Positions 44,382 through 52,697 of a DNA stretch of 64,000 nt are shown here, piece after piece (position 1 is the stretch's first letter; every line of letters starts with the position of its first letter). A program made the position numbers and the translations under genes. Origin of the DNA: Phycisphaerales bacterium (GTDB lineage Bacteria; Planctomycetota; Phycisphaerae; Phycisphaerales; UBA1924); contig JAJDCZ010000011.1 in NCBI GenBank assembly GCA_029260555.1, positions 17,561 to 81,560 of the forward strand, given 5' to 3'. The notes under the pieces are model-generated. The model was not told where the DNA came from, searched no databases, and saw nothing but the letters and a program-made list of their open reading frames with translations.

Positions 44382-44429
44382 CAATCAGAGCTTCAGGAGA
44401 AATCCTGCATGACACCATACATCTGATTG
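44382..44429 (+). other. Stem with GAAA tetraloop hairpin next to the palindrome doublet
   Basis: An 8-bp stem CAATCAGA (44382-44389) with TCTGATTG (44422-44429) encloses a 5-bp hairpin CAGGA-GAAA-TCCTG (44394-44407). The GAAA tetraloop appears on the + strand only. An alternative pairing of CTGATT with AAGTCAG (44444-44450) would put a hairpin right before the T-run TTATTTTTTG (44451-44460), a terminator-like competitor. It is real as a structure in sequence, but expression is unproven. Confidence 0.45.
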
Positions 44430-44450
44430 GAGGCGTTAGAGGAAGTCAGC

Positions 44451-46358
44451 TTATTTTTTGCTCATGCGCTGTTCAAGCAGCGGGGCAATGGCCTCTTGAA
44501 AGACAATCTCAGCCCCGGCATTGTTCAAGTGATCACTGTTGCTATATATGAACTGTCCGTTTGACATCAATCGAATGTGGTCGCCTTCGGTCAGCAAGGT
44601 GTCATCCAGATCAACAAAGATAATCCGCTTGTCGTGAAGGTCTTCCACGAGTGCTTTGATCTTTCCATTGACCTCTTTTACGAATGCTGATGCCGTGACA
44701 TCAAAGGGATCAAGCGAAGACCGTTCCCTGGCAACAAGGTATTTTCTGAGAGATCCTCTGAATCGATCTGGCAGCGAAACCATGGGCACTTGCGATAACA
44801 CAAGAACAACATCGGAACTGTTTTCAAGCTTGGCAATGCGATCTATCAGTATGTTAAAAAAATCATTGTTGGCATTGGCTTCAAGTTCCCATCTGCCAGC
44901 AAGAATCGTGATCCTCGGCTTGAGTTCTGCGAGCGCCTTGTTCCTTTTGTTGTTGATGACATCAGCATTTGGTCGTTGTGGAAATGGGGCGGTCGTTATG
45001 CCTACACCTGATGTTCCCATGACAACGCCGTGGATACCAGCTTCCTCAACAAAGGCTTCAAAGGGCTTGCTGAACATTCTTGCATGAGACGAACCAACCA
45101 GCGCAAGAGTGTAATCAGCATTCAATTCACCCACAGCGATGCCGCCTTTGCCACTTGTGATCGCCTTGGTCGCTTCGTAAGAATGGCCTGAGTCAAAAGT
45201 AATGGAGTTTTCAATCGGAGCAAGGGGGCTTTGTTTAAAAACCGGATTCACAGGCATGTAAATCAGGGGGAGGAGTGCTGCAATCACACTCGCCAGGAGC
45301 ACTGGTGCTGCGAGTTCTCTTTTGCCGCCTTCTTTTCTCAGTGGAGTTTCAACATAGTGGTAACTCAGCGTGGACATGATGCCCATGATGAATAATGCGA
45401 TCAAGATTGGTCCTGTGGTCCAGTTGACAAATATGAAGCCTGAAAATACAAGGACAGGCCAGTGCCAAAGGTACAAGGAATACGAAATCTTGCCGATATA
45501 CCGTACCGGTCTCAGGCACAGGAACGATCGGGTTTTTTCAAAGCCGATCAACGAGAAGATGACCAAGGCGGTGCCAATGCCTGGAATCATGGGGTAGACG
45601 CCGGGGAAGTGTTCACTTTCCTTGATAAAGAAAAACGAACCAAACACCAGAGACAGGCCCGCATAGCGATACAGCGCAGCACGCTTGATGGAGGTTACAG
45701 GCTGAGGGTTGTTGTGAACTCTGATAGCCAGCAGACAGCCAATCGCAAGCTCCCACATTCGTGTAGGAAGCATGTAAAATGCAGACCTGGGATGAATCAC
45801 GGTTACTGCGATGCAGAGCAGGAAGCTTGCAATACCTATCGCCATGAGAAACTGGAAAAGTCTTTTTTTCTGCAGCTTGCTAAAGATCCCCATGAAAATT
45901 GCAAAGACGATATAGAACTGTTCCTCCAGAGAAAGTGACCAGGTGTGCAGCAGCGCAATGTTGCCAGAACTGCTGTCCCAGTACCCTCCGGTTGTGCGCC
46001 AAAGCCACAAGTTGGAGTATGAAAAAACAGAACTGAGTGACTGGAGAAGAAGGTTGTTTCGTTCGGGCTTGATCAGGATGAAGTTGCCCGCGACGAGAGT
46101 GAAGGCGACCATCACCAGAAGCGCAGGATAGAGCCTTCTGATTCGGCGTCTCCAGAAGGAGATCATTGAAAATGTGCCTTTGGAGGTCTGATTGAAGACG
46201 ATGGAGCAGATAAGAAACCCGGAGATGACAAAGAAGACATCAACACCAAGGAACCCGCCGGGGAGCCAGGCGGGATTGAGATGAAAAATCACGACCGCCA
46301 GCACCGCCAGTGCCCTGAGGCCATCAATCCCGGGAATGTATCGAATGACCTTGGCCAT
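44451..46358 (-). CDS. Acyltransferase-3 (OafA-like) fused to SGNH-type domain
   Basis: A 635-aa membrane enzyme. The N-terminal part (about 1-375) has the acyltransferase-3 pattern: YIPGIDGLRALAVLAVVIFHL with the catalytic-type Arg and His, GGFLGVDVFFVISGFLI, FWRRRIRRLYPAL, and HTWSLSLEEQFYIVFAIF, spread over ten or so helices. The C-terminal half (from about 400) looks like an SGNH hydrolase-type domain with ALVGSSHARMF and a late NSDHLNNAGAEI bearing the D-x-x-H pair. Such fusions O-acetylate surface polysaccharides: the membrane part carries the acyl group across and the SGNH part transfers it. It stands alone; the glycan genes are at 57-63 kb. Confidence 0.92.
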   Translation of the reverse strand: MAKVIRYIPGIDGLRALAVLAVVIFHLNPAWLPGGFLGVDVFFVISGFLICSIVFNQTSKGTFSMISFWRRRIRRLYPALLVMVAFTLVAGNFILIKPERNNLLLQSLSSVFSYSNLWLWRTTGGYWDSSSGNIALLHTWSLSLEEQFYIVFAIFMGIFSKLQKKRLFQFLMAIGIASFLLCIAVTVIHPRSAFYMLPTRMWELAIGCLLAIRVHNNPQPVTSIKRAALYRYAGLSLVFGSFFFIKESEHFPGVYPMIPGIGTALVIFSLIGFEKTRSFLCLRPVRYIGKISYSLYLWHWPVLVFSGFIFVNWTTGPILIALFIMGIMSTLSYHYVETPLRKEGGKRELAAPVLLASVIAALLPLIYMPVNPVFKQSPLAPIENSITFDSGHSYEATKAITSGKGGIAVGELNADYTLALVGSSHARMFSKPFEAFVEEAGIHGVVMGTSGVGITTAPFPQRPNADVINNKRNKALAELKPRITILAGRWELEANANNDFFNILIDRIAKLENSSDVVLVLSQVPMVSLPDRFRGSLRKYLVARERSSLDPFDVTASAFVKEVNGKIKALVEDLHDKRIIFVDLDDTLLTEGDHIRLMSNGQFIYSNSDHLNNAGAEIVFQEAIAPLLEQRMSKK

Positions 46359-46798
46359 GTGGCAATCAATCTCAACAAATAAACGCTCTCAAGAATCCAG
46401 CCGCTGACCAGCAGCTCGTTTGCCAAAGATGGTGCTCAATCGCCTTGGCACGAGCTGTTACCTGCCCAAGAGACATTCGGGGCGCAACCAGATACATATT
46501 CGAGTCTTCTGTATCGTAAAGGTCGGAATACAGGCTGAGAAACATGACTGATAACCAGTCAATTGACCCGTAATCCATCGTTCAGCCCGAGGCAAGCCTT
46601 GGCATGGTCATCTGGCTTTGAACAGATTCTGGGTCACCTGTAGAGCAAGGAACACTTCACTCAGGTATGAAAAGGTCCGAGATGGCTTTTGTGGGGCGGG
46701 TTGGCGAGAGTGAGGGGAGGGGGGGAAGGGGGGAGGAGGGGGGAGGGGGGAGGGGGGTGCTTCTTTGCAAATGGCGCGTCCTACCATGGCTCGTGTCT
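46359..46798. other. 440-nt intergenic region upstream of der
   Basis: Between the divergent acyltransferase and der genes. Nothing is recognised in the first 350 bases; a 68-codon minus-strand frame (46372-46578) has no family-like sequence and is not accepted as a gene. At its right end is a long G/A tract (46712-46758), then about 40 bases to the der start. Promoters for both genes should lie here, but no convincing -10/-35 pair was found. Confidence 0.5.
46712..46758 (+). repeat. Poly-G/A tract with G-quadruplex potential upstream of der
   Basis: Over 47 bases only G and A occur, and seven or more G runs of four to seven bases are separated by one or two A residues. This satisfies the usual four-run G-quadruplex pattern several times over on the + strand. 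It ends 40 bases before the der ATG, so in RNA it would be in the leader; on the minus strand it is poly C/T. It also forms a polypurine tract able to slip in length. Confidence 0.8.
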
Positions 46799-48337
46799 AT
46801 GCCTCGAATTGCCATTGTGGGTCGACCTAATGTCGGCAAAAGTTCGCTTCTGAACATGATCGCCCATCGCCGGGTGTCGATTGTTGACGACATGCCAGGT
46901 GTCACACGCGATCGTGTTGTTGCCATTGTCAACCTTGAGCCTCCTGAAGGCGTGGGTGATTCGCTGGCTGTGGAGTTCACAGACACGGGAGGCTTTGGCG
47001 TGTATATCGCTGAGGGCGCCCGGTTTGATGATGCGGGCGAGGATCTGTCAACGCTGACGGATGATATTGAGGCTCAGATTGCCCAGGCGGTGTTGAATGC
47101 GGATCTGGTATTGTTTGCGGTGGATACGCAGGCCGGGATCACGCCTCGCGATCTTGAAATCGCCACGATGTTGCGTGAAAAGAAGCTCGGCAACAGTGGC
47201 GTAAGGGCGGAAGATGCTCAGCGTGATGTGCCCATCCGTGTGGTTGCGACCAAGTGCGATGGCCCCAAGTGGGAGCCTCACGGGCTGGAGTTTGCCTCGC
47301 TTGGCTTTGGTGAGTCTTTGATGTGCTCTGCCATGAACAACTATCTTCGGCGGTCGCTCTTTGAGGAACTATTTACGATCACCAGCCAGATCAAGACCAC
47401 CATCAGCGACCGCCTTGATCCCACTGAAATGCGACTTGCCATCGTGGGCAAGCGTAACGCGGGCAAGTCCACGCTGGTCAACACGCTGGCGGGTGAACAG
47501 CGCGTCATCGTCTCTGAGATCGCAGGCACAACGCGAGACTCGATCGATGTGCGTTTTGAACTGGACGGCAAAAGCATGATCGCCATCGACACCGCGGGTC
47601 TTCGGCGCAAGCGAAGCTTCCATGGCCGAGTCGAACAGTTCGCCTTTGAACGCGCCAAGATGTCCGTGGTTCGCGCCAACGCGGTCCTGCTCATGATCGA
47701 TGCCACCAGCACCATCAGCCGGGTCGATCAAAAACTTGGCGACTTGATCCGCGATTCTTACAAACCCGTTGTGATCGCAATCAACAAATGGGATGTTGTC
47801 GAAGGCACCGCTGGCCCCAATGGCAAACTGATCACCGTTGAAGGGTACGAAAGATACATCCGAGGCCACCTCAAGGGTCTGTCCTTTGCACCCATCGCGT
47901 TTCTCTCTGCCAGCGAAGGGCTCAATGTCCGCGAGACGATCAATCTGGCCTTTGAGATGTTCGAGCAGGCTTCAACGCGCGTGACAACGGGCAAGCTCAA
48001 TCGCTTCTTGAACGCAATACTTGAAAAACGCGGGCCGACTTCAAAGCTTGGTACCCGAGTAAAAATCCTGTACACAGCTCAGACTCAGACCAATCCGCCA
48101 ACCATCGTGCTTGTGGTCAACCATCCCGAGCTGTTCACCGAACAGTATCAGCGGTATTTGTTGAATCGTTTTCGCGAGGAACTGCCGTTTGAGGAAGTGC
48201 CGATTCGGCTCATCGTCAAGGCGCGCTCACGCAAGGATCAGGCTCAGGGCAAGTACGATCCCAGCCAGGCGACTGATCAGGAACGCTCTACGCAGATGCC
48301 CGTCTCACATGATCCGGCTGATTACTTTGATGAATAA
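46799..48337 (+). CDS. der: GTPase Der (ribosome biogenesis)
   Basis: A 512-aa double-GTPase that joins the large ribosomal subunit during assembly. ATG 46799 starts directly with the first G domain (MPRIAIVGRPNVGKSSLLN); the frame is open upstream through the G-rich tract, giving an implausible Gly/Arg/Glu peptide. The first G domain shows DTGG and VATKCDG in place of the usual NKxD; the second shows AIVGKRNAGKSTLVN, DTAGLRRKR and INKWD. The KH-like C-terminal domain runs from about 390. The first domain's insert (about 95-120) is longer than usual, and the C-terminal tail ends in a hydrophilic stretch. Confidence 0.95.
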   Translation: MPRIAIVGRPNVGKSSLLNMIAHRRVSIVDDMPGVTRDRVVAIVNLEPPEGVGDSLAVEFTDTGGFGVYIAEGARFDDAGEDLSTLTDDIEAQIAQAVLNADLVLFAVDTQAGITPRDLEIATMLREKKLGNSGVRAEDAQRDVPIRVVATKCDGPKWEPHGLEFASLGFGESLMCSAMNNYLRRSLFEELFTITSQIKTTISDRLDPTEMRLAIVGKRNAGKSTLVNTLAGEQRVIVSEIAGTTRDSIDVRFELDGKSMIAIDTAGLRRKRSFHGRVEQFAFERAKMSVVRANAVLLMIDATSTISRVDQKLGDLIRDSYKPVVIAINKWDVVEGTAGPNGKLITVEGYERYIRGHLKGLSFAPIAFLSASEGLNVRETINLAFEMFEQASTRVTTGKLNRFLNAILEKRGPTSKLGTRVKILYTAQTQTNPPTIVLVVNHPELFTEQYQRYLLNRFREELPFEEVPIRLIVKARSRKDQAQGKYDPSQATDQERSTQMPVSHDPADYFDE

Positions 48338-48354
48338 AGAATCAACACGCTGCT

Positions 48355-49572
48355 TTATGCAGCCAGATCCAGATCATCAAAGTCATCCAGCTCATCATCA
48401 TCCGTATCGCTGAAGGTGCCCCAGAGATGCTTGGGCAGGTGACGGTGGTGGACATAGATCACCTGCGACAGTTGACGGGCAAGCAGTGGGCATAACGCTT
48501 CCAGGAGTGAAACCGCCTCATCCGTGAACGGGCTGGAGCGGTCCCGGAAAAATGTCACCACCGCCAGGCATTCGCCATCGTGATGACAGGCAAAGGTGAT
48601 CATCTGGCAATCACCGATCCAGTGGGCGTGCTCGCCCAAGAGCGCTTCCACATCGTCGATATTTTTGCACAACACCAGCGAGTGGTTTGATTCGAACTTC
48701 GGTGCCAGCACACCTGCCAGGTGGTCCAGCAACACTTCGACCGTCTCCCGATCGCGGTCATAGTTCACATACGCACCCAGCGAGAAATCCTCTGCGGTTG
48801 AAGGCAGATATACCGCAGCATTAGTAGGACCTGTCTTGGACAGCACATATTCAAGCACGGTTCGCAACAGGCTCTCAATATCAAGCTCCTGACGGATCAG
48901 GCTTTCAAACTCTTTGGTGTCGCCGATATGAGCAACCTGATCAGACAAATCGCGATAGGCATCAACAAGATCTGTACACAGTGAACCCACTTGGCGGGTG
49001 ATTTCATGGCGAACTCGATCAAGCCTTTTGCACACAGTCTTGAGTCGATCTACACGCTGTTGACGCGACTGAGCCCGACGCGATTTTGCTATCGCAGCCA
49101 GAATTCGCTCACGAATAACCGCAGGCCGATCGCAGTTGCTTAGAACATCCACAGCGCCGCAGCGCATGGCTTCGATTGTTTCATCCAGGCTCGGGTTGGA
49201 GCTGACCAGCATCGCAGAGATTGTGATGTGTTCCTTTGCCAGACGCTGGATCAGAGTCAGCCCCACGCCGTCAACCAGTGTTGATCCAACAATCGCAACA
49301 TCGTGCGGTTGGTCTGCCAGCAAGACGCACGCTTGAGCGATGGTCTGGGCCAGTTCGATCCTGATCGATTCGTCTTCCAGGGCGGTACTGATCAGGTCAG
49401 CTTGCTGGGCATCGTTGGTTACGATAAGCAGGCTTGCGGGCTTTTCATCATGGGGTGAATCGCTGGTGTTTTCGTCAAGCAGTTCCAGGAGAAGCTGGGG
49501 GTCCATTCCAGCCGGGTCCACAGTGGGCGTGCTGGCTTTGGGTCTGGTTTGGGGTACCCGTTGATCTGCCAT
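48355..49572 (-). CDS. Degenerate receiver plus GAF domain regulator
   Basis: A 405-aa cytoplasmic protein. Residues 47-165 have the layout of a response-regulator receiver, but the key residues are lost: the acidic pair is T52-N53, the phospho-acceptor Asp is G96 (VAIVGSTLVDG), and the Lys after the last strand is replaced in LSNC (144-147). A coiled-coil-like Arg/Gln-rich linker (165-200) leads to a GAF domain (about 230-380; NAAVYLPS, GDCQMITFACHHDGECLAVVTFF). The tail is acidic (DTDDDELDDFDDLD). It is downstream of the HDOD-kinase by 35 nt, so it may be a phosphorylation-independent output or sensor of that system. Confidence 0.8.
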   Translation of the reverse strand: MADQRVPQTRPKASTPTVDPAGMDPQLLLELLDENTSDSPHDEKPASLLIVTNDAQQADLISTALEDESIRIELAQTIAQACVLLADQPHDVAIVGSTLVDGVGLTLIQRLAKEHITISAMLVSSNPSLDETIEAMRCGAVDVLSNCDRPAVIRERILAAIAKSRRAQSRQQRVDRLKTVCKRLDRVRHEITRQVGSLCTDLVDAYRDLSDQVAHIGDTKEFESLIRQELDIESLLRTVLEYVLSKTGPTNAAVYLPSTAEDFSLGAYVNYDRDRETVEVLLDHLAGVLAPKFESNHSLVLCKNIDDVEALLGEHAHWIGDCQMITFACHHDGECLAVVTFFRDRSSPFTDEAVSLLEALCPLLARQLSQVIYVHHRHLPKHLWGTFSDTDDDELDDFDDLDLAA

Positions 49573-49607
49573 GGAATGATCTCTCGCTCAAAAAACATCG
49601 GCCACTC

Positions 49608-51905
49608 TCACGCAGCTCGATTCTGGCTCTGGGCTGGCATCACCGGGAGAAGTAATACCGCTTTGGTTCCAACATCGGGCACGCTGTAGAGCAGGATCTC
49701 ACCTCCAAGCTGTTGAGCAAGACGCAATGCCCGGGAAAGTCCCAGACCCGTCTGTCGCCCCGCGGGCTTGTCGCTGAAGAACGGGTCAAAGGCATGTTCA
49801 AGCGTGTGCTCGTTCATTCCAGAACCCGAATCCTGCACTACAAACTCAAGTCGGTCATTTCCATGGTCGGTTTGAGCTTGAATCTGTACGATCTTGTTAT
49901 CTGTTGCATCTTGTGCGTTTGTGATCAGCTCACAGAGCGATCGGGCTGCAAGTTCTCGGTCACATACCACAGCATCGTCCGCATCATCGTTCGGCGAAAA
50001 TTGCGCATCGATGGGCAGGCAGGTCCGAGATCGTGCCATATTTATTGCTGTTTCGACGATCTGACGGGCGGTCGTTTCCTGTGGGTTTGGCGTTGGTGGC
50101 TCAGCCAGCAGGTGCAGGCTTGTGATCAGATCTGTCAAATCACACGCTGCATCAACAATCGCGCTCACAGCCTGGGCTTCAGGCTCGGTGGTGATGCGAT
50201 CAACCAGAAGCTGGGCATATCCGCTGATCACGGTGAGCGGGTTGTTCATCTCGTGGGCTGCACCTGAAGCCATCATCCCAAGCCTTGCCAGTGATTGTGC
50301 TCGGGCCAGTTCGTCCTGCACTTCCATAATTCTGCGATTTGATGCAGCCAACTGATCGGTCAGCCTGCGGTCTGAGGACCGCCTGAGCGAAACATGCCCA
50401 GCGTGTGCCCAGACCTTGACCAGCGTATCTCGCAACTGATCTGGAAGTGCATCCCAGGCGTCATCCCCCAGCCGAATCAACAGCATCAAAGGCTCAGTTT
50501 CATCGCCAAACAGGTTAATCACGGCCATAGGCTCGGTGCTTTGAACCCATCCCGTGGGTGCTAATAGCCTGCTTGTGAGCTCGATTTGATCCATGGATTC
50601 CAAAGGCATCGGGCCAAGAAATGCCGAATCTTTCAACTGGCCATCCACACAAAGCACATGAGCTTCCCATCGGCTCTGTTCACGATCAAACCAGAGACCA
50701 ATATGGCGCTGCTTGCCCAGCAGATCGCACAGACAGCTTCCCGCCAGCCCCATGACGCGCACCGGGCTGTCGGTCGCGTTTGACAACTCGGTAAACTGCT
50801 CGATCGTGCTCAGCGTTTTTTCCAGAAGCGAGACATGATCAGTCGGCTGTGTGCGCACAAGTGCAGGCTTTTTATTCAGTTCAAGCGTGAGCCTGCCGAG
50901 TTTGCGGTTGGCACTGGACAGTGCGTTCATGAGTACGCCCGGGCTGGTTGTGCCTTCGATGCCCAGCGAGTTACATTTTTCTGCAACGATATCGGGCAAC
51001 TGGTGCAGAATCCTGCCCAGTGCGCCTTGTTTCAAACCCAGCGACTTGGCAATTGGCTTGGTTTCGTCTTGAGCACAGCAGTCGCCTGAAAACCCGAGGT
51101 GAATTGTTCGGCATACACCGATCGCCAGCGTAACTATACCGATGAGTGTTCGATTTTCATTCTCAGGCAATGCATCCATGGGTTGGCCGTGCAGCCACAT
51201 CACATCCCGTAGTGCTGTGGGCAGCTGCCAATGCTCTGCAAGCTGTTTGCCAGCTTCATGATGATCAAGCCCCAGAACGCGCTGCTCAGCCTGTGCGCCT
51301 GACAGGCGGGCAGACTCTGCAAGCTCGATGATCCGTGGGTAAGTCCTCGGCAAGACAAAATCCAGCGCCTGCCGACCCAGATCATGCAAAAGTCCTGCAA
51401 CAAATGCTTCATCAGGCGCTGGTGCCGGGCTGGGCATCTGCTGGGAAATGAGCTGCGCACATGAAGCCACCGCAATGGAGAACATCCAGAAACCCACACG
51501 GTCAAATGTGCGGTCAGATTCATCACCCCCCGGCTGATACTCGCCAGGCACTTGCTTTGTGTTCGTCTGGTTCAGCAGTTCGTATACGCTGACGCTGAGC
51601 ACCGCAGCTTGCACAGCTTTCAAACCGATCATCTTCACAGCCTGATCTACGGTCGTAATACGATTACCCAGTCCCCGTTCAGCTCGTTTGCAAAGCCCCA
51701 GAATCTTGCTGGTGAGCGCCGGGTCAGACTGGATCAGCGCAGTGATTTCAGACAGATTCGCTTCGTCGTCTGAGCCGATTTCCATCAACCTGGTTGCGAT
51801 GGGCGAGAGCGTGGGCAGCTCGTTGATCTGGCTTAGGATCAGCTGGATCTGTCTCGTGCGGTCGTTATCAACACTGGTGTTGCATGTTTCAGTACTACGC
51901 ATCAT
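49608..51905 (-). CDS. HDOD-GAF-histidine kinase
   Basis: A 765-aa sensor kinase with an unusual input. The HDOD domain occupies about 27-245 (ELPTLSPIATRLMEIGSDDEA, then DPALTSKILGLCKRAE, LLHDLGRQALDFVLP, LGLDHHEAGKQLAEHW). A GAF-like domain (about 360-500) follows, then HisKA with H551 in GAAHEMNNPL, and an ATPase domain with N box ELITNAQDATDN, G1 QDSGSGM, F box FDPFFSDK and G2 GLGLSR. All kinase motifs look functional. No membrane helix is apparent, so it senses internal signals. It overlaps the HTH-receiver gene upstream by 11 nt, which strongly suggests they are partners. Confidence 0.92.
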   Translation of the reverse strand: MMRSTETCNTSVDNDRTRQIQLILSQINELPTLSPIATRLMEIGSDDEANLSEITALIQSDPALTSKILGLCKRAERGLGNRITTVDQAVKMIGLKAVQAAVLSVSVYELLNQTNTKQVPGEYQPGGDESDRTFDRVGFWMFSIAVASCAQLISQQMPSPAPAPDEAFVAGLLHDLGRQALDFVLPRTYPRIIELAESARLSGAQAEQRVLGLDHHEAGKQLAEHWQLPTALRDVMWLHGQPMDALPENENRTLIGIVTLAIGVCRTIHLGFSGDCCAQDETKPIAKSLGLKQGALGRILHQLPDIVAEKCNSLGIEGTTSPGVLMNALSSANRKLGRLTLELNKKPALVRTQPTDHVSLLEKTLSTIEQFTELSNATDSPVRVMGLAGSCLCDLLGKQRHIGLWFDREQSRWEAHVLCVDGQLKDSAFLGPMPLESMDQIELTSRLLAPTGWVQSTEPMAVINLFGDETEPLMLLIRLGDDAWDALPDQLRDTLVKVWAHAGHVSLRRSSDRRLTDQLAASNRRIMEVQDELARAQSLARLGMMASGAAHEMNNPLTVISGYAQLLVDRITTEPEAQAVSAIVDAACDLTDLITSLHLLAEPPTPNPQETTARQIVETAINMARSRTCLPIDAQFSPNDDADDAVVCDRELAARSLCELITNAQDATDNKIVQIQAQTDHGNDRLEFVVQDSGSGMNEHTLEHAFDPFFSDKPAGRQTGLGLSRALRLAQQLGGEILLYSVPDVGTKAVLLLPVMPAQSQNRAA

Positions 51906-52518
51906 GGTTGTTATCGGGCAGTTCTAGAAGTTGTGTCATGATCTGGGTGAGCTGACGGATATTGAAAGGCTTTTTAAGAAAATGGTCAGCCCCCGCTTCA
52001 ATGAGCGATTTGACCTGTTGTTCATCAACCACACCACTGATACAGATGACCCGTGTGTTCTTGTATTGAGGATTGGACCTGAGCCTCTGACACACCAGGT
52101 TGCCATTGATGTCAGGCAGCAGAAAGTCCAGGATCATCAAATGAGGTCGAAACGACTCGGTCATAATCCCCGCGTCGTAGCCCGTGGATGCAGTCTGCAC
52201 GACGAATCGACCATCGCTTGACAGAATCTCAACCAGAAGCTCCAGCACCTGCGGATCATCATCCACCACAAGTACACGGCGGGTCTGGCCTTCCAGAAGA
52301 TCGGTCGGAATGCTGTTGTCGTGCATGAAGCGAATCAACTCTTCACGCGGGATACGGCGAAACTTCGAACCCGGCACGCGAAATCCCGCCAGCCGACCCG
52401 CATCAAAGCAGCGAATGATCGTCTGCTGACTCACCTTGCAAACCCGTGCAGCTTCGCCGGTGGTAAAAATCTTTTTGTCAGCCCAGGATTCATCCGGGGT
52501 GTGGCTCTTATCTGACAT
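51895..52518 (-). CDS. HTH (MerR/excisionase type) plus receiver regulator
   Basis: A 207-aa response regulator with inverted domain order: the DNA-binding winged helix is first (about 17-66; FTTGEAARVCKVSQQTIIRCFDAGRLAGFRVPG, an excisionase/MerR-like fold) and the receiver second (about 80-200). The receiver is complete: D86-D87, phospho-acceptor D131 in MILDFLLPD, S161, K183 in FLKKPF. It probably takes phosphate from the HDOD kinase, whose gene overlaps its end. Upstream (52519-52697) there are several palindromes and a direct repeat that could be its binding sites. As a likely DNA binder it would control genes not seen here. Confidence 0.88.
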   Translation of the reverse strand: MSDKSHTPDESWADKKIFTTGEAARVCKVSQQTIIRCFDAGRLAGFRVPGSKFRRIPREELIRFMHDNSIPTDLLEGQTRRVLVVDDDPQVLELLVEILSSDGRFVVQTASTGYDAGIMTESFRPHLMILDFLLPDINGNLVCQRLRSNPQYKNTRVICISGVVDEQQVKSLIEAGADHFLKKPFNIRQLTQIMTQLLELPDNNHDA

Positions 52519-52538
52519 CAGCCGCCTCCCTTATGGGC

Positions 52539-52674
52539 AGTGGCCACTCCACAAGGCATGATCGTCTCGCCTCCACGGTTCGTGGCAGCACAAATATCGG
52601 AGCGGAGATTGCCTAACTTGACACCAAGTACCGATATCCAGCCTCAGCACCCATGCTGAGCGATGACACCAAGT
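52539..52674 (-). promoter_or_regulatory. Palindromes and direct repeat upstream of the HTH-receiver gene
   Basis: Upstream of the start at 52518 stand: the perfect palindrome AGTGGCCACT (52539-52548), the hairpin CCACG-gtt-CGTGG (52573-52585), the hairpin CTCAGC-acccat-GCTGAG (52643-52660), and an exact direct repeat TGACACCAAGT at 52619-52629 and 52664-52674. The last hairpin lies between the repeats. Since the gene codes for a DNA-binding regulator, these could be autoregulatory operators; the hairpin nearest 52698 could instead end tsaB transcription, but has no T-run. Confidence 0.35.
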
Positions 52675-52697
52675 CGTCAGGAATAATTACCCCCTGT

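Larger units (their letters stand above)
43996..44450. other. 455-nt intergenic region with a palindrome doublet
   Basis: Divergently placed upstream of comM and convergent on the acyltransferase 3' end. The first 280 bases hold nothing recognisable beyond the comM upstream region. From 44285 to 44429 the sequence is highly palindromic (separate entries). No tRNA or other known RNA fits. Open frames on the + strand across this stretch have no family-like sequence. Confidence 0.6.

Noticed and set aside
46372..46578. A 68-codon minus-strand frame upstream of the acyltransferase gene
   Set aside because: No ribosome site, no family-like sequence, and composition not clearly coding. It might be a gene remnant but this cannot be supported.
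46667..46798. Upstream extension of der through the G-rich tract
   Set aside because: It would add 44 residues of Gly/Arg/Glu-rich sequence before the normal Der start MPRIAIVGRPNVGKSS, which itself matches the family N-terminus.
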